DNA from: Lindgomyces ingoldianus
Lineage: Eukaryota; Ascomycota; Dothideomycetes; Pleosporales; Lindgomycetaceae
Assembly (NCBI RefSeq): GCF_010093535.1
Contig: NW_022985176.1
Span: 1,080,360-1,144,359, forward strand
DNA: 64,000 nt
Reading direction: 5' to 3'
Position 1 is the stretch's first letter; each line of letters begins with the position of its first letter. Positions 1-11,500 of this stretch are shown here, piece after piece. Below the pieces are notes generated by a model. That model did not search any database. It had not been told where the DNA came from and saw nothing but the letters and a program-made list of their open reading frames with translations. The position numbers were made by a program, and so were the translations under genes.

Positions 1-180
1 CTAGCATTATCTATATATATATTATACTATGCAAGAATACTTAGCTTAAGTATTCCTATACATACCTTTTAGTACAGTAGGGAAAGTTGCATAGTTGTCA
101 GATATGCGCACCTACTGTTAAGACAGGAGGAACGTTTGACGAAAGCTGCTACATAGTACGAGCAATAAGCTCGAACAGTA

Positions 181-290
181 TGTTGCTGCAAATTGCAGCA
201 TTTTGCAGCATTTTGCAGCATGTTGCAGCATTTTGCAGCAAATTGCAGCATGTTACAGCATTTTGCAGCAAATTGCAGCATGTTGCAAGC
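181..290. repeat. 10-bp tandem repeat (NNTTGCAGCA)
   Basis: About eleven head-to-tail 10-bp units share the core TTGCAGCA, and the two leading bases vary among AA, TT and TG. Units 191-280 are near perfect (one has TTACAGCA), and the units at 181 and 281 are degenerate. The array keeps CA and TG bases although it sits in the repeat-rich block, so it has not been mutated in the same way as the DNA after it. The open frames across it only reflect this periodicity. No function is evident. Confidence 0.9.
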
Positions 291-1164
291 TGGTCGCGCA
301 TAGGGCTAGTGCGCGAGGGACTCGGATCGGAAAAACAAAAGCCGAGCAACACGAGTAGAGCAGAAAAAGGATCGATAAATAAACACGATCGAATACAATC
401 AATCAATCATCCCATACATCATATCCAAACCCATCATTCATCTCAGGAAGCCTAGAAACAGTGCTTCAATCTGACAATAGTATTAGCTTAGCAGGCAGGG
501 CGTCTACCTTATTACACAACGCTAGAGACCGCAAGGTGTAAAGAGAAGAATATAAGAGGTATTAAGCAGAATACACAGGTTATAGAGAGAGAATGCAGGA
601 TAGGGGGGTAACAAGAGAGAGTAAACTTTAGGGTTAGAGGCAGAGGTATAGAGGCTAAGAAGCCTATATACCTTGTGCTAAGCCCTTAGGGTACTTAGAG
701 GTTAGATAGCTGTAACATAACTGTAATAAAGAAAAACTATTATAAGAGTAAAAACACGTTAAGAGCTAAAGCTAACTATTATTTACATTTTTAGCTATAT
801 TAGTGTGTTAGTAATTAGTTACATGCTATAGTTAAATATTGTTATTATATATCTATTACCTATCTAATACTACTTTGCTAAGCATTATGCTGTAACTATT
901 CTTTAACCTAGACAACCTACTTTAATGCGCTAACTATTACTGTTGCGTAAGAAGAGCACAGGAACCTTGCGTTGCGCACATAGGCTTAGTGTTGCGCCTG
1001 TGTTTTAGACAAGCAGCCTAAGACACTTAGCAACTAAGCTCTTTATAAGCCTCTTATAGTTAATAGACTTGCTTCTTATTACTTTCTAATTAGCAGTTGC
1101 AACAATTACTCTAAGCAAGCTTTGCTTTTACAGATTATTTATAAACTGTTGTAGTATTTTAATA
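291..1164. other. Gene-free, increasingly AT-rich sequence
   Basis: The first 300 bases have mixed composition. From about 480 onward the DNA becomes AT-rich with many TA steps and stops in all frames, like the mutated transposons that follow. I recognise no coding region, RNA gene or transposon end here. It may be an unrecognisable repeat remnant. Confidence 0.6.
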
Positions 1165-3529
1165 AATTTTATTACAGGATTACCTCTATCTAAAGAACTA
1201 GAGACAGACAGAATGTGCGACATAATTATAGTAGCTCTAGATAAAACTACTAAGTACCTACATACCTAGCCCTTAAAAAAAACAATAACTGCTAAAAAAT
1301 TTATTTATAAATTAAAATAAAACATAATATTAGTATATAAATGCCTTAAGATTATTATTTTTAACTAAAATAAGCTGTTTACTAGCAGTTTCTAGAAAGC
1401 AGTAATGCAGCACTTTAGTATAGCACATAAGCTATTAACAGCCTACTACCTGCAGACAGATAGTTAGACTAAAAGAGCAAATGCAGAAGTAGAGAGATAT
1501 TTAAGAAAGTACATTTTCTACACTTAGAAAGATTAGGTAGAATAGCTTTTAATAGCGTAGTTAGCTATTAACAATGTAGAGTTAGCTATAACAAAAGAAA
1601 CACTATATAAGGCTAATTTTAGATATAACCTCTACTTTACATTACATAGAACTTAACCTATAAATCTACAAGAGTTAATAGACTAGCTAATAAACCTATA
1701 TTAAATATATAAAAAGTTAGCTATAAAAGCTAGAACTAGCAAAGAAATAATAAAGAAATATGTAAATAAATTATAATAACTAGGACTAGAAATTTACCTA
1801 GGGGATTATATGTATCTTAACACTAAAAACCTAAAGATACTAAGACCCTCTAGAAAGCTAGCAGAAAAAAAAATAAAACTATATAAAGTTTTTTAAACTT
1901 AACAAGACAACTATAAGCTTAAGCTTCCCCTACATATAAAAATACACCTATAGTTCTATATCTCTAGATTAGAAAAAGCACTTAAAGAGATTCCCCTATT
2001 TACTTAAAAATAAGAAGATAAAGAAACAGAGTATAAAGTTAAGCACATTATTAGTAATTAAAAAAATTAAAAAGAATTTTTAGTAAAATAAAAAAAGTAG
2101 CTTACTAGCAAAAATATATAAAAACTAGCTAAGAATTTAAGAAACACACAGCTATTAGTATAAGAGTACCTTTAGGCTTGTCTAAAAGAAACTAGCTAAG
2201 CAATAAAGCACCTATATTAAAAGGAACAGCTATGTTATTACTAGATAGTAGCAGCCTTTAAAGATAAGTCTTAGCTAATAATAGTTAAAAAAAAGAACAG
2301 CCCTTTACTTTAGCCTTAAAAGCTTTTATTTTATCTAAAAAGAAAAGATCTCTTTTTAAGTATTTTATGTAATAAGCTTCTAGCAAATCTAGTAATTTTT
2401 AGATATAATTCTGTTTAGAACGCTCCCTATCTATTGCCTCTAGCATCTCCTCCTGCAAACAGAGCTGTTTCTAATCCTGCGCCTGCTACTCTTCTAGTAG
2501 GAGGCGCTTATAAGCTAGCTACTCTTCTAATAAGGCGCACTTACAAGCCTTTATAACAGAAGCCTCTTAAAAAAGTGTTTTTTACTCTTTCTTTAAGCAA
2601 TCCTACGCAGCATTAGAAATAAAAGCATTATATTTACTATGTTTTTTTACACACTTAATGTAATTATCTAAGGATAAAGTTAACACATAAGACAACTTTA
2701 AAAATTAGTAAGCACTATAGAGCCTTATTTTTATCTAGTAAAAAGGATTAAAATAATAAGTAACATAAAAATAGTAGAATAAACAAGACTAATAAGCTAT
2801 TTAGTATAAAAAAAATAGACATTAAGAATGCCTTTAGGTAGGTAGATGCCTACCTTATAAATAAACTCTTACTAACACAGTTGTGTGAGCAGAGCGGCGA
2901 GGACGCCGCTAGGGAGAGAGGGCAGCGTGTTACAGTCTATAGTTGGACCAGCGTAACCCCACCAGCAGTGCTCCACAGTCTAGCTGGATTGGGGCAGGGC
3001 TTGCTTAAAGACTAGTTAGAGGGCACAGAGGCAGCACAGCTGCCTAAGGTTATAAAAGAATGTGTTGTCTAATAGAAGGACAGGCTGCAAGTTTAAGAAG
3101 CTTAAGGGAGTTTAAAAAAGCCTATAAAAGCCTTCTTAGCAGACTCCTATAAACTCCTGTCTACTCCCTTAGCAACCCTAGCACATGTATATAGTTCCTA
3201 CATTAAACAACCTTTAGGAGGTGTGTTTAATGTTTAGTTTATTTATTATATAGACTAAGTAGCATTTAGCTTTCTAAAGAGCTGTAATACTATTTATATA
3301 TCTTGCACTATATATACCTCTAACTTTGTCTAAAAGGACTGTTTAACCCTAGCCTTTCTACTGCCGCACATAGGGCAAACTATAATCTAGTCACCCTTTA
3401 TTCTCTATTAGCCTAATAGCCTGTACGTAGGACTGTACACCCTACTAGATTAGCCCCTTCCACCTGTCCTACTCATCCCTTAGGAACATTATCAGACCTA
3501 AGTGCTTCTACAAAGCAAGGATTGTAACA
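1165..3529 (+). mobile_element. Truncated chromodomain Ty3/gypsy retrotransposon (copy A), heavily RIP-mutated
   Basis: This copy is collinear with the 3' third of the full-length element at 7,874-15,572. About 1,170-2,927 matches 13,245-14,977, and an LTR copy follows at 2,928-3,529. The integrase core (about 1,165-1,270) and the C-terminal chromodomain-like segment (about 2,020-2,190) can be followed through many TAA/TAG stops. The 5' LTR, gag and most of pol are missing, and similarity fades near 1,150-1,170. The purine tract (2,911-2,925) and the short GC-rich hairpin (2,893-2,910) that precede the LTR are intact. No coding capacity remains. Confidence 0.85.
2928..3529 (+). repeat. LTR of copy A (about 602 bp)
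   Basis: It begins TGTTAC and ends TGTAACA, so the termini are the TGTTA...TAACA inverted repeats seen in both LTRs of the 7,874-15,572 element. It aligns with those LTRs along its whole length, with many C/T and G/A differences and a few small indels. It ends with the shared motif AGCAAGGATTGTAACA. Confidence 0.88.
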
Positions 3530-6500
3530 GCTATTATACTTTTCTTAAAAGGCCTTTACTTTACAGCAAGTATAGCAACATAATATGTATTAGCGTACAG
3601 TATAGAACATGCGGGGCTAGTAGTACTCTCTCTGTAGTAGGTTAAGAGTCTTTTCTCTGCCTAAGTGTCCTCTAACAGGTAAGTTGTGTACAATTTAGAG
3701 TAGTTTAATTCTTAGTTTATTAAAATTAAAAATTATAAGTTAGTTATAGTAATATAGCTTACTATTTTAGTTTTTATAGTTAGCTAGTGTTACCTTTTTT
3801 AACTAACTAGCGCTGTTTTAGAGTAGGTTTAAAGTTTTTTAAATAAATTTATTATTTAGATACTTATTAGTAATAATTTAATTAATTATCTAATTTATTT
3901 TATTTAAGTTAAGGTCTAAAAATAGCTTAAGTTAAAGTAGAGTTTAGTGTTAAGCCTTTTACACTTTTTTTTAAGTAAAGATGTTTTAGAATTGCCTTAT
4001 AAAGGCATCTAGTTTCCCTTTGTTTTAACTAAGACAATAAGTAATTTTAAAATTAAAATAAAATAAGTATTTAAACTAATAGGCTTATTAGTAGCTAAGT
4101 TATTTTATAGTTATAAAGTACTATAAGTTCTTATAGTTAGATAGAACCTATATTAGATGCGCTGCACCTTCTAGTTTAGGTTGCTATTATTTAAAGCAGT
4201 GTACTATAGTAAGTAATTTCTTATTATAGATCTTATAATTACCTTCTATAAGACTTATTCTTTTTAAGAAGTATGTAATAGGCCTAATAGTCCTGTCTAG
4301 CTTAGTCTAGGAAAAAACTCCTGCTATAATGTAGTCTAAGGCATTAGCTTCTATAAGTATTAGTAGTTTAAAGTTAAAGTAGTAGAGTATTAAAGCTTTA
4401 GTAAAGGCTTTTTTTAGCTAGTTAAAAAACTATTAGTAATTTAAGTTAAAGTTAAATTAAATTTTTTTTTTAGTAAGTGCAATTATAAAGCTTACTTACT
4501 ATAAAAAGTTGTTAATAAATTATTAGTAAAAGTTAGTAAATTTTATAAAAGCTTAAACATTCTTTATGTTCTTTAGGTATTACTAATCTAGTATAGTCTA
4601 AACTTTAATAAGGTCTATTTAAATGCTATCTATAAAGATTACATATCTTAAATATGTAACTTTTAATTAGTAGAACTTATATTTGTTTATGTTAAGTTAT
4701 AGACTTACTTCTTCTATAGCCTTTAGCACTAGGCGTATATGCTATTTATACTTTAAAAGGCTATTACTATAAATTAGAATATTATTAATATACATAGTGT
4801 AGAACACATCTAGGTAGGGTTAGAGCAAGTTATTTATAAAATGTTAAAAAGTACTAAGCATGTTAGCTAAGCTAAAGAGCATTACTAGGTACTTAAATAG
4901 TCTATATTAGGTCTAAAACACTATTAGCTACTTATTACTCTTTACTATTTTTAGCTTATTAAAGGCAGTAATAATATCTAACTTTATAAAATACTTTACT
5001 TTACTTAGTTAGCTTAGGGTTTTTTATAAAAAAGAAATTAAGTATTAGTTTTTAATAGTAATAGTGTTTAGTTTTTAGTAGTTAACATAAAATTAAAGCT
5101 TACTTTTAAGTTTCTTTATAAATAGTATAGGTAACACTACTAGTAAAAAGCTAGCTTAAATAAACTTTTTTTTAGGTTCTTATTAAGGTATTTTTAAAGC
5201 ACTTTTAATTTATTTAGTAATATTTTATATAGTAGCCTATAACTAGGTTGTTTACTAGGCTTAAAAGTTATCTAGTAATTATATAGATATTATATTAAAA
5301 GCTTATTAAACTTATCTTAAAAAAAGACATATAATAAGTTATAGTAGTTTTAAAAAACTATTATTCTTAAGTTAGTGCGTTTTTAAAGAGCTAAAGCTTA
5401 GTTTATATTAGAAATTATAACTATGTAGATTTTATAATCTAGTTATTAAGCTAGGGTTATAAATAGAGTAGGTTCTATGTAGCAGATGTTTATCTGCTGT
5501 TTAAGTCCTAGTTTATATTTAAATTAAGTAAGTAAAAATTTCTTAAAGGCTTTTTTTTTTTTAAGTTTAAGTAGTTATTAAATTATTTTACATAGCTTAT
5601 TTTAGTAAAAGGCCTAGCTTATTAGCCTTACTTAGGTAGTTTTTTTTTAAGTTATTAAAAAGTAGGTTTAAAAACTTTTTATATTAAGTGCTACTTAAGT
5701 GTTGTTTAGGTGTAAGTGTAAGCATATATTTTAGCATTAAAAAAAGTTAAAGTTTAAAACTTACTCTTAGTAATTAAAAGTAACTTTATGCTAATATAGC
5801 TATAGTTATTTTAAAATTAAGTTATAATATTTTATGTTTATTACATAGAGCTTAATCTGCTCTTTATAGTGTTAGTAAGTAATTATAATAGTTATAGTAT
5901 AAAAAATAGAACTTTTTTTAAGTTATTTTTTATTAAATTTAGTTAAGTAAATTATTTAAGTAAGTAGTGTTAATTAAAAATTTAGTTTATATACTAGTTT
6001 TTTATTAATATAACCTATGCTATTTACTTTTAAGTTAATAAGAGCTTATATTAAAGCTAATATAGTTTTTTATTATAAATATATAAGAATATTAACTTAG
6101 TACTTTTAGTTATTAGTAGAAGACTTAGCTTATAAGTTAGTAAAAATCTAGTGTTAAATTAGTTCTAAGAGGCAACTTAGCTTTAAAATAAGCCTTTTTA
6201 TAGGCTCTTACTACTATAGCTGCAGCTATGTTAAAAGTAGTAAAAAAGATTAAAGCTTAAATATAAGTTAAAGCCTTTATAAAAATAAAATTAAAATAGT
6301 AAGAATTTTTAATAAGTACTAGCAGCACTACTTACATAGACTTAAAAAAAGAAAATAAAGTAGTTTTAAAAAATATAACTATACTTACTATACTTAAAGT
6401 ATTAACTTTTTTTTTATAATTTTTACACTTTTTAGAACTAACTAAAGCATAATTTAAATTAATTTTTATTATATTAGAGTTCTTATTTACAACTGCGCTA

Positions 6501-7600
6501 GTTTAGGGGTGTATTAGGGCTTATATAGAGAGGAACCTTATGTTATTATTATAGGTAGTAATTAGGTTTACATACACATTAAAGTTGTTTAGAAAGGGTT
6601 CTCCTACTATAGCATGTTACAGTTTAGTTAAGAGAGAGTTATATAAGGCTGTAATTAGACCTATCTTATTTAGGCCTATATTAGATGCAAGTTAGTAGAA
6701 CTTAGTAAAGTGTAAAGTAAAGCTTTTTTTATTTATTATAAAGTATTTAAGTAACTTAGAGCTGTTAACTTTTTATTTAAGTTTTTATAAGTTACTTATA
6801 AAAATGCTATAAATTAATCTAAGTTAATAATATTTTTATTTATTAGTAAGTTAATTAAGGCTATTATATTATAGTTAAGTTAAAAGTAAGCATATAGTAA
6901 CTAGAAGTGTTTAAAAAGAAATTAGTCTATATTTTCTTTAAGTTTATATTAAAGCTTATATAAAAAAAAAAGTAAGTCTTTCTATTTTTTATTAAATAGT
7001 AAGAGATTAAGAAGTTAGTTAGATTTTATTACTAAGTTAAAAAAGTTATAGGTTATAGATAGTATTAAGTAAAAAAAAGTTAAGCTATTTTTAGACTTCT
7101 AAGTAAGCTTTAAGGCTAGTAAGTTTTTAGTTTCTACTACTATAATAAAAGTTAAAGTAAAAATAGACTACTTAATAATATAAAGCTATTTTTTAAAGTT
7201 CTTTTAAAAAGCTTTAAAGCTTATAATATAGTAGCTTTTTTATAAAGTAAGTGCTTTTTAAAAGGCTTTTTAGCTTACTTTAATAGCTTAAAGTTATGCA
7301 AGTACTAAGCTTATTAAATTAGATTTAGAGGCTATTCTTAGCTAAAGTTTTAATATAACATAATATTATAATTATGCATAAGTAAGGTTATAGAGCTTTA
7401 CAGAGGTCTAGTTTAATTACTATATAAGGTATTATAGTAAGTATAAGACATTATGTAAGAAATAAGAAAGTTTAAGAAAAAATTAGTAATTAAATACTTA
7501 GCTTAGAAGTCTAAGCGCTTTAGGTATAAATTAAGCCTGTTCTAGGTTTAGTTAGTGTTAAAGCAGTTTATGCTTAAGTTTATGTCTGTGTTGTGTTGTG
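3530..7600 (-). mobile_element. Reverse-oriented Ty3/gypsy retrotransposon remnant (second family), RIP-mutated
   Basis: On the minus strand, reverse-transcriptase motifs survive as degraded translations. A KLDII.AFNKL-type block lies around 4,945-5,010, and the catalytic-site block reads YINNILIYS at 4,766-4,798. The YxDD box is therefore NN in place of DD, as G-to-A change of GAT codons would produce. The sequence differs from the plus-strand element and has no copy of its LTR, so it is a separate family. I could not find its LTRs, so both ends are approximate. Stops are dense throughout and no gene is intact. Confidence 0.7.
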
Positions 7601-7689
7601 TTTGTGTTAGACGTGCACTAATAATACTCTAGTACGCGTCTAATACAGTTATGTCTGGGATCCGGGGAGGATACCGTGACAAGAGTAGT

Positions 7690-7770
7690 GTAATAATTCT
7701 ATAAATTGTTTTATCTTAGGTTGCTTAGATCTTATCTAAAGGGTCCCTATATTAGCCCTAACTATAACTT
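7690..7770 (-). repeat. Repeat R (about 78 bp), inverted copy
   Basis: The segment starting GTAATAATTCTATAAATTG is the reverse complement of the repeat at 15,962-16,036 and of the split copy at 16,041-16,058 plus 16,243-16,306. It carries extra C-to-T and G-to-A changes. With those copies it brackets the region into which the 7.7-kb retrotransposon inserted. Confidence 0.8.
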
Positions 7771-7794
7771 AACCTAGTCCCCTACAGTTACCTC

Positions 7795-7873
7795 TATTCC
7801 CTTATGTATTTAGTCGCACCTTGCCCCTGTAGCTAGCTTAGTAGTTTTCTGATATCCTTTTGTACAAGGCCTA
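7795..7873 (+). repeat. Left flank of the retrotransposon, duplicated at 15,778-15,857
   Basis: This stretch ends in TTTTGTACAAGGCCTA directly before the 5' LTR. It is nearly identical to 15,778-15,857, where the same sequence runs on without any insertion. It is therefore part of an older repeat that was the target of the retrotransposon. Confidence 0.85.
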
Positions 7874-8468
7874 TGTTACGGTCTACGGTTGGACCAGCGT
7901 AACCCCACCAGCAGTGCTCCACAATCTAGCCGGTTTGGGGCAGGGCTCGCTTATAAACCAATCAGAGGACGCGGAGGCAGCACAGTTACCTAAGATTATA
8001 GAAGAATGCACTGTCTAATAAGAAAACAGGCCGCGAGTTTAGGGAGCCTAAGGGAGCTTATAGGAGCCCCTCTTAGCAGGCTCCTATAAACTCCCCCTAA
8101 CTCCCCTTAGCACCCTTAACACATGTATATAGTTCCTGCATTAAATAACTTTTAGAAAGTGTGTTTAACATTTAGTTTATTTTTTACATAGACTAAGTAG
8201 CATTTAGCTTTTTAAAAAGCTGTAATACTATTTGTATATCTTACACTATATATACCTCTAACCCTGTCCACAAGGACTGTTTAACCTGGCCACCCTACTG
8301 CTGCATTAAGGGCAAACCACAATCTAGTCTCCCTACAACACCCTCTATTAGCCTAATAGCCTGTACGTAGGACTGTACACCCTACTGCATTAGCCCCTAC
8401 CTTCTGTCCTACTTCCCCTCTAGAAATACTAATAGACCTAAGTGCTTTCTAAAGCAAGGATTGTAACA
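7874..8468 (+). repeat. 5' LTR of copy B (595 bp)
   Basis: It runs from TGTTACGG to TTGTAACA and aligns with the 3' LTR at 14,978-15,572 without length change. Differences between the two are almost all C/T or G/A transitions. In the first third the 3' LTR carries more T/A alleles, and in the last third this LTR does. Independent mutation after insertion explains this better than insertion of two different LTRs. Confidence 0.93.
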
Positions 8469-8559
8469 TTAAATACTACCCTTTTAAAAAGTATAGCAAC
8501 TTTACAACATAACTTAGATTCTAACATAGCCTACACTGCGCTATTAGGATCTATAGAAG

Positions 8560-11500
8560 TTCCTACCTAAAGCAAAGCTGTCTTAGCAGAACAAATTAAC
8601 TCTATCTAGGACAACATTAAGAAACTCTAGTAGATTAGTAACAAGGTTAGCAACTTATTAAAACTTAAATAAAAAATAGCTAACCTCTGCTAAAAAACTA
8701 TAAGCTTACAGAACCTCCTGCCCTTAGTTAACCTCTATAAAGCAACTACTTAAGCCTATTAGATACATAAACTACAAGTGGAATTAGCTAAAGTTTAGAA
8801 TATCTTAATAGATAGAGTAAGCGTTATAGCTAAAAAAGCTTTAAGACTAGCCTCTTTAAAGCCCTTTAAAAGTTTATTAAAGGACTTCTAACTATTCTTT
8901 ACTAGATGTTACCTCTATATGTAATACAACAAAGAAGCATTTTAGACTAATGCAGAAATAATCTTCTAGATAGGATTACACTTAGAAGGCCCCCCTGCAA
9001 TCTAGTTCTAACCCTACACTAATAATTAGATAGACTTTAGAGCTAACAGCGCACTACTTAACCCTAAAACTAAGGAGGTATTTAGTAGCGTTAAAAACTT
9101 TAAATTAGCCCTATTAGCTATCTACAGGACCCTAGACAAAAAAAGGATTGCAGCTAACAGACTAGACAACATAAAACAAGGTAGCAGACTAGTTTAAAAC
9201 TATGCAGCACACTTTAGAGAATAAATAGCTATTTGCAGATAAAACAACTAGAAAGCCTTATGCTGCATGTTTTATAACAGACTAAATAACAAAGTAAAAG
9301 ATAAGTTTATGCACATAGACTAACTAACTACTCTTAAAGACTACATTAAGAAAGCAACAACTTATAACAACTGCTATAGGGAACGCAAAAGAGAAAAGAA
9401 ATTAAAAGGAACTTTCTAGAAGCTAGAATTTGTCCCTAAAAAGAAAAAGCTTTTATAATATAATAAAGAACTAATAGACCTTAGTTATATAAAGCACATA
9501 TAAAGCTCCCCTTCTAAGAAAAGCTAAGTTCTAGGACGCAATAAGCTGCCCTTAACTAAGGAACAACAAAAGTGGCTAGAAGACAAAGCCTGCCTAAACT
9601 ATAAAAAAGTAAAACACTTCTACTAAAACTGCCTAGACTTCTAAAAGGGGGAGAATAAAGATACTACTGCAATAATAAAAGCTATCACCGCTAAATACAG
9701 CCTTACAGACAAGGAAATACAGGAAAGACTAGATAACAGACTTTACTAGTAATGCAGAGGAAACTATTTTTTAAATAAATGCCCTAAACTGTACTAGAAG
9801 GTAGTTATTTAAAACTTTAATAGCCTTAATATAGTGTTACAGGACCTTGCAATCCTTAAGGGATATAAAGAAGAAACTTAGATCTAAGGATACATTATAA
9901 ATGTCTAGAAAAGGGAAGAACGTTTTCCCCTTTAAGACTAAACCCTTAGTACTTTAGCAAGAGAGCTTTCCTAACAGTTTTAGGGATGCAGATGCTAGAA
10001 GTGCAGGTTACAACATAACTACCTAAGCAACTGTATAGTCTTACTTTATTAGATAAACATTAGCAACAACTACTTAACATTTAACATTATACAAAGGATA
10101 GCTAAAGTTAAATATAACATTATAAATAAGGAAAAGCAATAGTAGTTTTTTACTAAGATTAGAGATTAAAAGCTAAAATAGTTAAGTAAACCTGCTAGGT
10201 TTAAGGTACTACAACTAGCGCCTAAGAAACCTAAGACACTGCTCCTAAGCCTAGCAATCTTTAGAAAAGCTCTTGCAGTATAACAAAATTATAGACAATG
10301 TATCCTCTGCAGAAGCAGTACCCACAGCACGAGCAAGTGCTAATAGAAAGAGCACCCTGTACAGCTAGTACAAACAAAAGAATATCCTTGGTGGACTTAG
10401 GAGAGTCCCCTTAACACGTTACATAGACCCGACGACTGTCCATACCCCTAGTACTAATGTACATAACAATACTGCATTAAACATTAGGACAACAAACATT
10501 AAGCAGGATAGTAGCCTACATAGGAAAAGAACTACAACAGTTGCCTATGGTAAGGAACAGCCTTAGCCTGCAAAACTATAAATTACTACACTTGTTAGAC
10601 AGCTCCCCCTTATAAACAAGAACTATAAATAAAATGTAATAAATAAGAAAACTGTAGGTTCTACTACTTTTAATAAAAAGCAGTAAGGAAAGAAGACTAC
10701 CTAACATTACATTACTTAGTTAAAGATTATAAATGTAAAGCAGCTAACTGCTGTAATTAAGAACATTAAATCTATAAGAAAAAAAAGAATAAATTTAATA
10801 ATAACCTGTAGGACATTAATCCTTATCCCTTTTCTAATAAAGAAGTTAAGCATAACATATCTGCAGTAATTGCAGTAGGACAAGGGGCAGGACACAGCCT
10901 AACAACCACCTTTATGTACAAAGGATAGCCTAGACTAGCCCTTATAGATAGCAGATGCACCTTTACTGCTATAGATAAGGATTAGGTAGACAAGTAAAGC
11001 ACACTATTCTACATAAAAAAGAACCTGTTTAAGGTAACCCTTACTAACGCATTATTAATTAAGTACAGCAGAGGATAGATTAACCTAGAAACCTATAAAA
11101 AGGATTTTAAGACTCTTAACATAAAAGACTAGAGATCTATAAACATACTTAAGCTAGAAGGTAAGTATAATGTAATCTTAGGCTATAATTAGCTTAGAAC
11201 ACATAACTCTGCAATTAACTAGAGAACTATGACTATAGAAACTCCTAATAACCACGCACGCATGACCTAGTTAGCATGCTATAATAACAGATGCCTAATC
11301 TACAAATAAGCTAAGCAGAGTAGCAGTTACTACCCTAAGAAAAAGAAGCCCTAGAGATTCCCTTACTAGGAACTAAAAGCTTAGGCAATATAAATAATAA
11401 AAAAGGAGTTAAAGAAAGTCTTTTATAAAAAAATTAAAGCAGACAAGGACATAGAATAGATAGGCGTTATATAAGTCTAAGAAGAAGGTTAAATTCTGCC

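Noticed and set aside
87..455. 122-codon open frame at the left end, and minus-strand frames over the same DNA
   Set aside because: It consists of translated 10-bp tandem repeat; open in several frames only because the repeat lacks stops.
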